Below are positions 26,707-33,502 of a DNA stretch of 64,000 nt, piece by piece. A program made the translations under genes and the position numbers. The DNA lies in contig NZ_BSDE01000002.1 in assembly GCF_030268085.1 (NCBI RefSeq), forward strand, positions 434,001 to 498,000. The letters are read 5' to 3'. Each line of letters opens with the position of its first letter. Position 1 is the stretch's first letter. The notes below the pieces were generated by a model that saw only the letters and a program-made list of their open reading frames with translations, ran no database searches and was not told the DNA's origin. This DNA comes from Geothrix limicola. GTDB lineage: Bacteria > Acidobacteriota > Holophagae > Holophagales > Holophagaceae.

Positions 26707-28836
26707 TTAGAAATTGGCGCTGGGCGGCGCGGGCTCGTCGGCCTCGCCGGCGTTGGCCAGGGGCACCTTTACCAGATAGATGGCGATGCCGGCCAGGATG
26801 AGGAGGCTGATCCAGAACATGCCGGGGTTGGCGATGAGCTTGTACTTCACCTCGAAGAAGGCGAAGGACGCGAAGAGCAGGCCCACGAGCGCCTCGCCGG
26901 CGATGAGCCCCGCGGCCAGCAGCACGCCGTTGTTCTCCACGCGCACCTTCTGGGCTTCATTCAGACCCCGCTTGGCAGCGGTCATTTCCACGACGCCCTT
27001 GATGAGGCCGCCGAGGAAGATGGCGAAGGTCGTTTCCAGCGGCAGATACATGCCCACGGAGACGAGCATGGGGCTCTTCACCTGCATGAGGATGAAGGCG
27101 AAGCCCATCATCATGCCGACGATGATGAGCGGCCAGGCCATCTTACCTTCCACGATGCCGCGGCTGAGCAGGGCCATCAGGCCCGCCTGGGGCGCCGCCA
27201 GCTGCTTGGAGCCGAAGCCGGCATCCAGGGACAGCACGGCCTTCTTTTGATCGGCGGGCAGCTTCTTCACTTCATCGATGGTGTAGGTCTTGACCACACC
27301 ATTGGCATCGGGGGGCGCGGTCACGACCTGCACCTGCTGGGCGGTCAGTTCGGCGATGCGCTTGGTACCCTGGGCGGTGATGTCGCCTTCGTGCAGCACC
27401 ATGAGGGGGATGAACAGCACGATGGAGGCCAGGGCCACGCCGAGCAGGTCGCCCATTTCCATGCGCCATGGGGTGCCGCCCAGGATGTGGCCGGCCTTGA
27501 GGTCCTGCAGCATTTCGCCGGCGACGGCGGCGGAGACGCAGACGATGGCGGCCACGCCGAGCACGGCGGCGACGCCTTCGCGGCCCTTCACGCCGAGGAG
27601 CACCATGACGAGGGCGGTGAGCACCAGGGCGGTCAGCGTCAGGCCGGAGATTGGGTTGTTGCTGGATCCCATGATGCCGACGAGGTAGCCGCTGATGGCG
27701 GCGAAGAAGAATCCGAGGATGACCATGACGAGGGCGGCCACGAAGGCCGTGAGGCCGCTCACGTGGAAGATCTGCCAGGTGATGAGGAAGGTCACGGCGG
27801 CGGCGAAGCCGATGCCGCCGAGGACGTAGGTGAAGGGCAGGTCCTTGTTGACACGGTCCACCACGTGCTCACCGGTGGCGGCCTTCTTCACGTCGGTGAC
27901 GGAACGGGCCAGGCCCGCGACGAGGCTCTTGCGCATCTTGAAGAGGGTGAAGCCGGCGCCCACGAGCATGCCGCCGATGGCGATGGGGCGGACGATGAAC
28001 TTCCACACCGAGTAGGAGAGCGCAATCCAGTCACCCTGGGGGGCGCCGTCGGGCAGGACGCCGGGGGCAAGGAAGTAGGTGATGATCGGCACCAACAGGC
28101 CCCAGGCGATGATGCCGCCGGAGAAGTTCAGGGCGCCGAGCTTGGGCCCGATGATGTAGCCCACCCCCATGTAGGCCGGGCTGATGCCGGGGGAGCTGAG
28201 CAGCATGCCGCCCGCGACCTTGGCCTTCCAGGTGCCCACGAGGTTGATGGCCGAGGTCTTGAAGAAGACGAACTTCTCCCAGGCGCTGGCGAACAGCGAA
28301 AGCTGCACGAGCGCCTGTACGGCGGCGCCGATGCCCATGGCGCCGAAAAGGAACTTGGTGCCGCTGCCGCCCCGGGCGCCGGCCTTGTGGATCTCGGCGG
28401 CGGCCACGCTCTCGGGGTAGGGCAGTTCGGCGTCTTCCACCATCACGCGGCGGAGGAGGGCCACGAACATGATGCCGAGCACGCCGCCGGTGAACATGAT
28501 GAGCGAGCTGGTGATGTAGTTGCCGGCCGTGAAAAACTTGGGCCAGATGCCGCTGATGACGAAGGCGGGCACGGTGAAGATGGCGCCGGCGGCCACGGAC
28601 TCGCCGATGCTGCCCACGGTGCGGGCCATGTTCTCTTCGAGGATGGTGCCCTTCATCAGCTTGATGAGGGCCATGCCGATCACCGCGGCCGGATAGGTGG
28701 CGGCGATGGTCATGCCGGCCTTCAATCCCAGGTAGGCATTGGCGGAGCCGAGCACCACGGCCATGATCAGGCCGATGAGCACCGCCCGGAGGGAGAATTC
28801 CCTCAGGTTCTGGTCGGATGGGACAAAGGGTTGCAT
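26707..28836 (-). CDS. OPT family oligopeptide transporter
   Basis: A large inner-membrane carrier of 709 residues from the oligopeptide transporter (OPT/YSL) superfamily, whose members import peptides or metal chelates by proton symport. FSLRAVLIGLIMAVVLGSANAYLGLKAGMTIAATYPAAVIGMALIK is the typical first-span signature. About 14-16 hydrophobic segments follow, including PESVAAAEIHKAG and the ISGYLVGIMGSSNNPISGLT region with the conserved NPISG. ATG 28836 was chosen because AGGAG stands seven bases upstream; the longer open frame to 29556 runs through the opposite-strand trmH gene. The cargo cannot be predicted. Two strong hairpins follow the stop. Confidence 0.93.
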   Translation of the reverse strand: MQPFVPSDQNLREFSLRAVLIGLIMAVVLGSANAYLGLKAGMTIAATYPAAVIGMALIKLMKGTILEENMARTVGSIGESVAAGAIFTVPAFVISGIWPKFFTAGNYITSSLIMFTGGVLGIMFVALLRRVMVEDAELPYPESVAAAEIHKAGARGGSGTKFLFGAMGIGAAVQALVQLSLFASAWEKFVFFKTSAINLVGTWKAKVAGGMLLSSPGISPAYMGVGYIIGPKLGALNFSGGIIAWGLLVPIITYFLAPGVLPDGAPQGDWIALSYSVWKFIVRPIAIGGMLVGAGFTLFKMRKSLVAGLARSVTDVKKAATGEHVVDRVNKDLPFTYVLGGIGFAAAVTFLITWQIFHVSGLTAFVAALVMVILGFFFAAISGYLVGIMGSSNNPISGLTLTALVLTALVMVLLGVKGREGVAAVLGVAAIVCVSAAVAGEMLQDLKAGHILGGTPWRMEMGDLLGVALASIVLFIPLMVLHEGDITAQGTKRIAELTAQQVQVVTAPPDANGVVKTYTIDEVKKLPADQKKAVLSLDAGFGSKQLAAPQAGLMALLSRGIVEGKMAWPLIIVGMMMGFAFILMQVKSPMLVSVGMYLPLETTFAIFLGGLIKGVVEMTAAKRGLNEAQKVRVENNGVLLAAGLIAGEALVGLLFASFAFFEVKYKLIANPGMFWISLLILAGIAIYLVKVPLANAGEADEPAPPSANF

Positions 28837-28920
28837 CGGTGCTCCTGAAAAGGCGCGAAAGGGAAACGAGAGAACAGGATGGAGCGGATAGTCTAAACCA
28901 TTGTCGCCATCCAGGTCCCC

Positions 28921-29688
28921 ATGCCATCTCTCTTGACCAGCAAAGCCAACCCTCGCTTCAGGGCCCTCCTGGCGAGGCTGCGCCCCACCGGAACCAGGCG
29001 GGAGGCCACCCTTCTGCTGGGGCCCAAGCTCATCGAGGCCTGGGCGGCCGTCCAGCAGACCGCCGCCGGGAAGCGCCTGAAACCGGCCCTCTGGCTGCGT
29101 CTGGAACAGACCGATCCGCACCCTCTGGAGGCGGGCCTGGGCCTGGAGACCCAGATCCTGGGCGAGGCCCTCATGCGGGAGCTGGCCGATGCGGGCAGCC
29201 CCCCGGAGCACGCCCTGCTGATGGACCTGGGCCCTGAACCCGCGGGCCCCCTGCCCGCCCGCGTCATCGGCGCCTGGGGCATCCAGGATCCCGGCAACCT
29301 GGGCGCCATCCTCCGCAGCGCCGCCGCCTTCGGATTCCAGGAGGCCCTTCTCGGGCCCGGCTGCACCGATCCCTTCCACCCCAAGGCCCTGCGCGGCAGC
29401 ATGGGCGCCGCCTTCCTCATGCCCCTGCGGCGCATGGATCGTCTGGAACCCGACAAGGGCCACTGGTACGCCCTGGATGGCGGGCCCGGCGCCGTGCCCC
29501 TGGCCGAGGCCGACCTTTCCGGGCCCCTGCGCCTCCTCGTGGGCAACGAAGGCCACGGCTGGCAGGGCGTCGAGATTCCCGAAGGCGTCTCGCGCCTAGC
29601 CATCCCCATCCAGGGCGTGGAAAGCCTCAACGCCGCCGTGGCCGCGGGCATCGCATGCTACGAAGTAGCTCGGAGATCCATGTGCTGA
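28921..29688 (+). CDS. TrmH/SpoU family RNA 2'-O-methyltransferase
   Basis: SAM-dependent SPOUT methyltransferase acting on rRNA or tRNA ribose; 255 residues. After an N-terminal substrate-binding part (SKANPRFRALLARL ... LLLGPKLIEAW) come the three SPOUT motifs: IQDPGNLGAILRSAAAFGF, LLVGNEGHGW and IPIQGVESLNAAVAAGIACYE, which together form the knotted SAM site. The target nucleotide is not predictable. It is the first gene of a plus-strand run with lnt, a GNAT gene and maf, and is divergent from the OPT gene across 84 bp. Confidence 0.9.
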   Translation: MPSLLTSKANPRFRALLARLRPTGTRREATLLLGPKLIEAWAAVQQTAAGKRLKPALWLRLEQTDPHPLEAGLGLETQILGEALMRELADAGSPPEHALLMDLGPEPAGPLPARVIGAWGIQDPGNLGAILRSAAAFGFQEALLGPGCTDPFHPKALRGSMGAAFLMPLRRMDRLEPDKGHWYALDGGPGAVPLAEADLSGPLRLLVGNEGHGWQGVEIPEGVSRLAIPIQGVESLNAAVAAGIACYEVARRSMC

Positions 29689-31193
29689 AATCCGGTTGGC
29701 TGCTGAGCCTCCTGAGCGCCCTGTTCCTGGCCTTCGTGTTCGTGCTGGCCTTCCGTTTTCCCGGCGCCCTGGGGGGCTGCCTCGAACCCGCCATGGCGCT
29801 GATCTTTCCGCTGCTGCTGCTGGATGGGCTGTTCAAGGGGCGCCACGCCTTCTGGGTGTGGATCACGCTGGTGCTGGGCCTCCTCCTCCTCTACCAGTGG
29901 GTGCCCCAGACCCTCGCCAGCAAGGGTGGCCTGCCCTTCGGCCTCGCCCTGGTGGGCACGGTGCTCCTGGGTCTGTGGGAAGCCACGGGCCTGTGGGCGG
30001 TGGCCCTGGGATCGCGCTGGGCCTTCCGCCGGAGCGGCGCGGCAGGTGCGGCCTGCGCCGCAGCCCTGCTGCTGCTGCTCTGGGAAACCTGGGGCTTTCA
30101 TGTCTATCCCTGGACCTGGGGGGCCGCCTTCGGATCCCTGCCCTGGACCGCGCGCTCGGCGGCCTTCCTCGGCGCCTCGGGCCTGTCGGCCCTGGCCTGG
30201 GGCGCGGGCGCCTGGACCGCCGCGACCCTCGCCGAAGGCGGCTCCGCCCGCCGGGCCCTGGCGGGACCGGGGCTCGCCCTCGGCTTCTTTCTGGTGGCCG
30301 GAGGCGCCTGGTACCTCCTTCCCCGGGATCCCGTCCGTAGGCTCGACGTGGCCATGATCCAGCCCAACTTCCCCGCGGGCCATCAGTGGCCGGGCATGGA
30401 AACCGAGATGTGGCGGCGCAGCGATGCCCTGCTCAAGACCCAGGGCTGGCCGCGGAAGGAGCGCGCGACCCTGCTGCTCTGGCCCGAGAGTTCGGTGATG
30501 GGCCGGGACGACCGTCAGCCTAATCCCCGCCTGGCTTCGGAGGCCGCCTCCCGCGGAGTGGCCTGGCTCTACGGCACCGAAGGCGGTCTCTTCAACCTGG
30601 TGCGCGGCGAGGCGGCGGGCCGGCCCACCTTCCTCTTTGCCAAGGTCGACCCCATGCCCTTCGGCGAGCGCAATCCAGGGCCCCCGGCCTTTCGCCGCTG
30701 GCTGGACAAGCAGATGGATTTCACCTCCCAGGAGGCGGGAACCTTGTCGGAAGGCTGCGCCTTCGCCGTGCCCACGCCCCAGGGGGACATCCGTGTCCAT
30801 CCCCTGCTCTGCAGCGAGGCCCTCATGCCCGAGCGGACCCGCCGCGGATTCGCGCTGGGCCACGCCGACCTGCTGAGCAACCACACCAATGACGGCTGGT
30901 TCGACCAGAGCATCGCCACCGACCTGCACGCCGCCCAGATCCGCCTGCGGGCCCCCGAGCTGGGCGTGCCCCTGCTGCGGGCCACCCTCAGCGGAAAGTC
31001 GGGGATATTTAGGGAGGACGGCCGCTTCGAGCTCTGGGGCGAACCCCTCAGCGAGGGCACCTACGCCCTCGATCTCCAGTGGCGGCCGGTCCACACACCG
31101 GCCCGTTCCGCCTGGCTGGTGCCCTTCCTGATGAGCGTCCTAACAGCGGCTTTGCTCCTGCTAGGATGGAAGGCCCAACCCCGGAAACCCTGA
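29682..31193 (+). CDS. lnt: Apolipoprotein N-acyltransferase Lnt
   Basis: Adds the third acyl chain to the N-terminal Cys of lipoproteins in the inner membrane; 503 residues. About six N-terminal membrane spans (residues 5-210) precede a nitrilase-like periplasmic domain. LLLWPESS holds the catalytic Glu and FAKVDPMPFGE the catalytic Lys region. PLLCSEALMPER holds the nucleophile Cys, and SNHTNDGWF is the conserved lid segment. A final span (LVPFLMSVLTAALLLLG) closes the chain. I favour GTG 29682, preceded by CGGAG at six bases and overlapping the trmH stop. ATG 29655, nine codons upstream, lacks a clear ribosome site. Confidence 0.92.
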   Translation: MLKSGWLLSLLSALFLAFVFVLAFRFPGALGGCLEPAMALIFPLLLLDGLFKGRHAFWVWITLVLGLLLLYQWVPQTLASKGGLPFGLALVGTVLLGLWEATGLWAVALGSRWAFRRSGAAGAACAAALLLLLWETWGFHVYPWTWGAAFGSLPWTARSAAFLGASGLSALAWGAGAWTAATLAEGGSARRALAGPGLALGFFLVAGGAWYLLPRDPVRRLDVAMIQPNFPAGHQWPGMETEMWRRSDALLKTQGWPRKERATLLLWPESSVMGRDDRQPNPRLASEAASRGVAWLYGTEGGLFNLVRGEAAGRPTFLFAKVDPMPFGERNPGPPAFRRWLDKQMDFTSQEAGTLSEGCAFAVPTPQGDIRVHPLLCSEALMPERTRRGFALGHADLLSNHTNDGWFDQSIATDLHAAQIRLRAPELGVPLLRATLSGKSGIFREDGRFELWGEPLSEGTYALDLQWRPVHTPARSAWLVPFLMSVLTAALLLLGWKAQPRKP

Positions 31194-31693
31194 TGGATCG
31201 TGATTTTCTCGTACCCGAGCCGCTGGCGACACCGCACGGCACCGTGGCCTTCTTCGACGAGACCTGGAGCGTGGACCCCCGCGAACTCCAGATCTTCTTC
31301 CAGGCCGAAGAGGTCTACTGGACGGCCTACCGCACCATCGAACAGTGGCGGCGCCTCCTGGCCTGCTCCCGCATGCTCACGGCCCGCCTCGTTCCCGAGG
31401 GACACAAGGGCGGCCGTTTGGTGGGAGCCACGCGCCTCTGGTCGGATCACGCCTACGAAGCCAAGCTCTACGACGTGGTGGTGGCCCAGGACCTCATGGG
31501 CCAGGGCATCGCCTCCGAGCTGGTGAAGTGGGCCCTGCGCCACCCCTGGACCGGCGACGTGCACCGCTTCGTCCTGGAGACCCGCGACGCCTCCGAGTTC
31601 TATCCCCGCTTCGGTTTCCAGTTCGGACATGAAGTGGAAAGCATCCACATGCGCGTGAAAACCGCCGACCTCCAGGCACGAGGCCTTCGATGA
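31193..31693 (+). CDS. GNAT family N-acetyltransferase
   Basis: A 166-residue acetyltransferase. AKLYDVVVAQDLMGQGIASELVKWALRHP carries the acetyl-CoA loop (QxxGxG/A). VHRFVLETRDASEFYPRFGFQFG is the last strand and helix, with the common YxxxGF ending. The start TGATG shares a base with the lnt stop; in-frame ATGs at 31166 and 31079 lie inside lnt. The end overlaps maf by four bases, so trmH-lnt-GNAT-maf form a tight operon. The substrate is unknown. Confidence 0.85.
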   Translation: MDRDFLVPEPLATPHGTVAFFDETWSVDPRELQIFFQAEEVYWTAYRTIEQWRRLLACSRMLTARLVPEGHKGGRLVGATRLWSDHAYEAKLYDVVVAQDLMGQGIASELVKWALRHPWTGDVHRFVLETRDASEFYPRFGFQFGHEVESIHMRVKTADLQARGLR

Positions 31694-32319
31694 CGGACAC
31701 CCGACCCGGCCTTTCCGAAATGGCCCTTCAGCCCCTCATCCTGGCCAGCGGCAGCCCCCGCCGGCGCCACTGGCTCGAGGCCATGCGCATCCCCTTCGAA
31801 CTGCAGGTCCCGGACGTGGACGAGGCGCCCCTCCTCGACGAGGAGCCCTCCGACCTGGTACTCCGCCTGGCCGAACTCAAGGCCGAGGTCATCGCCCATC
31901 GCAACCCGGGCCGCTGGGTCATGGCCGCCGACACCACCGTGGCCGTGGACCACCACACCCTGAACAAGCCCGTGGACGTGGAGGACGCCGTCCGCATGCT
32001 CACCCTGATCCAGGGCCGGGCCCACCAGGTTCACACGGGCTTCTGCCTGCAGAAGAACGACACCGTCCACAGCTTCGTGGACACGGCCCAGGTCTTCTTC
32101 CGCCCGCTGACCGAGGCGCAGATCCGCTGGTACGTCGCCACCCGCGAGCCCATGGACAAGGCCGGGGCCTATGCCATCCAGGGCATCGGAGCCCTCTTCA
32201 TCGAGAACGTGGAGGGCAGCTTCTCCACCGTCATGGGCCTGCCCGTGGAAAAAATGGGCGCCCTCTTCGGGGTACTGGGCCTGCTCAAGCCCTGGATGGG
32301 ATTCCCACGGGGCGCGTGA
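31690..32319 (+). CDS. maf: Maf family nucleoside triphosphate pyrophosphatase
   Basis: Hydrolyses non-canonical or modified nucleoside triphosphates to monophosphates and is historically linked to septum formation. The 209 residues include the phosphate-binding LILASGSPRRRHWLE, the conserved LRLAELKAEVI, the active-site WVMAADTTVAVD and KAGAYAIQGIGALFIENVEGSFSTVMGLPV, all diagnostic of Maf. Which subfamily (YhdE-like or YceF-like) cannot be fixed by eye. It overlaps the GNAT gene by ATGA and ends the operon. Confidence 0.94.
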   Translation: MTDTRPGLSEMALQPLILASGSPRRRHWLEAMRIPFELQVPDVDEAPLLDEEPSDLVLRLAELKAEVIAHRNPGRWVMAADTTVAVDHHTLNKPVDVEDAVRMLTLIQGRAHQVHTGFCLQKNDTVHSFVDTAQVFFRPLTEAQIRWYVATREPMDKAGAYAIQGIGALFIENVEGSFSTVMGLPVEKMGALFGVLGLLKPWMGFPRGA

Positions 32320-32719
32320 CTTTCCCGTGGCAATTCGGGCGGTTTCCCTGGAGGAAATCGTCCTCGAAAAGAGCCCCAAAATAGATCACCCGAAAATCCT
32401 CTTAATTCCTTGGAAACGCCTCGGGAAAAATAGGTAAACATTCGCGTTCCCATGCTCTATCATCGTGATCTGCGACACAACTTGCCGCGTTGTCGCGATG
32501 GGGCCTGCAGGCCCCGGCCTAGGGATGGTGTCCGAGCCCTTCGGACCAGCACCCTCCCCAACCTAAGCCTGCGGTTGGGCATGTCGATAAGGGTTCACCC
32601 CCACCTTCATGCCTTGGCCATAACCCACGGTTATGGTTCCCCGCCCTGAGCACCTGTTCCACCGTTCCCTGAGGTCCCCGGCCTTCCCCGGGGGTCCGCG
32701 GTTTCCCAAGGGGTTGTGC
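32320..32719 (+). promoter_or_regulatory. 400-bp leader of the alternative complex III operon, rich in hairpins
   Basis: No gene is visible in this stretch. It begins AT-rich (about 32375-32445), which is a likely promoter zone: TTGGAA at 32410-32415 is followed by TAGGTAAACA at 32431-32440, though the spacing is not ideal. Downstream are GCGACA/TGTCGC arms at 32472-32477 and 32491-32496, the perfect palindrome GGGGCCTGCAGGCCCC at 32500-32515, and a perfect 8-bp hairpin CCATAACC-CAC-GGTTATGG at 32618-32636. The actA start at 32720 has AAGGGG seven bases upstream. These structures may control expression of the respiratory operon. Confidence 0.5.
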
Positions 32720-33283
32720 ATGCACCGATTTGACCGAGCGTTCCGCTTCGTCCTGCCGGCCGCGGCCGTGGCGATCCTCGCCACCGTCCTGAGCGTAGGC
32801 TGGTTCACCCAACCGGACCGCTTCGCCAAAGGCTACGCCCCCGAACAGCCCATTCCCTTCTCCCACGAGTTGCACGCCGGCACCCTCCGCATGCAGTGCC
32901 AGTACTGCCACTCGGGGGTGACCAAGTCCCGCTCGGCGGGCATCCCCAGCCCCGACCTCTGCATGGGCTGCCACAAGGTCACCCGGACCGAGCGCCCGGC
33001 CATCCAGAAACTGGCCCAGATCGCCGCCTCCGGTGAGCCCCTGCCCTGGCAGCGCGTGCACACCCTGCCCGACCACGTCTTCTTCGACCACCGGCCCCAC
33101 GTGAACGCAGGCATCGCCTGTCAGAGCTGCCACGGCGAGGTGCAGACCATGAAGGTCATCACCCGCGAGATGGGCATGCGCATGGGCAACTGCCTCGCCT
33201 GCCACCGCGATCCCCACGCCGTGCTGCCGCCGGGTTCGAAAATCACCAAGGGCGCCGAGCATTGCTCCGCCTGCCATCGCTAG
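32720..33283 (+). CDS. actA: Alternative complex III pentaheme cytochrome c subunit ActA
   Basis: Membrane-anchored multiheme cytochrome of the quinol-oxidising alternative complex III. The 187 residues begin with one uncleaved-looking span (VLPAAAVAILATVLSVGWF) and then carry five CxxCH heme sites at about residues 60, 81, 134, 158 and 182 (CQYCH, CMGCH, CQSCH, CLACH, CSACH). This matches the pentaheme ActA described in Rhodothermus. FSHELHAG and FDHRPHVNAG are likely to supply distal His ligands. An upstream in-frame ATG at 32633 is rejected because it would put 29 Pro/Arg-rich residues before the span. First gene of the act-cta run. Confidence 0.92.
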   Translation: MHRFDRAFRFVLPAAAVAILATVLSVGWFTQPDRFAKGYAPEQPIPFSHELHAGTLRMQCQYCHSGVTKSRSAGIPSPDLCMGCHKVTRTERPAIQKLAQIAASGEPLPWQRVHTLPDHVFFDHRPHVNAGIACQSCHGEVQTMKVITREMGMRMGNCLACHRDPHAVLPPGSKITKGAEHCSACHR

Positions 33284-33294
33284 GAGCACCGACG

Positions 33295-33498
33295 ATGGCC
33301 GATGTGACCCGCAAGCCGATCCGCCAACCGATCGTGGATCGCGCCACCGCCCTTCTGGCGGGCCCCTTCCTCCTGGGGCAGCGCGCGCTGGGCCTGGTCT
33401 TCCAGCCGGACAAGTCGCCGGGCGACCCGCCGCCCGAGCCAGCCGCCCTTCGAATCTCCATCAAGCCCCCTGAACACGCCATCAAGCGCCGCGGATGA
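33295..33498 (+). CDS. Small hypothetical protein between actA and actB
   Basis: A 67-residue protein that I do not recognise. ATG 33295 follows TAGGAG at eight bases. The gene ends four bases before actB, so translation within the operon is well supported. The N-terminal half has a mildly hydrophobic helix (ATALLAGPFLLGQRALGLVF, residues 18-37) and the C-terminal half is rich in Pro and basic residues. It has no heme or iron-sulphur motif. Its place suggests a small accessory or structural piece of alternative complex III, but this is only inferred from position. Confidence 0.7.
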   Translation: MADVTRKPIRQPIVDRATALLAGPFLLGQRALGLVFQPDKSPGDPPPEPAALRISIKPPEHAIKRRG

Positions 33499-33502
33499 CC
33501 CG

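Noticed and set aside
26530-28848. 772-codon plus-strand open frame opposite the OPT transporter
   Set aside because: It is a His/Asp/Glu/Gly-rich mirror of a hydrophobic transporter; the minus strand carries the OPT signatures.
28837-29556. 240-residue N-terminal extension of the OPT gene
   Set aside because: It runs antisense to the TrmH-family gene; the ATG at 28836 has a good ribosome site and the family's usual N-terminus.
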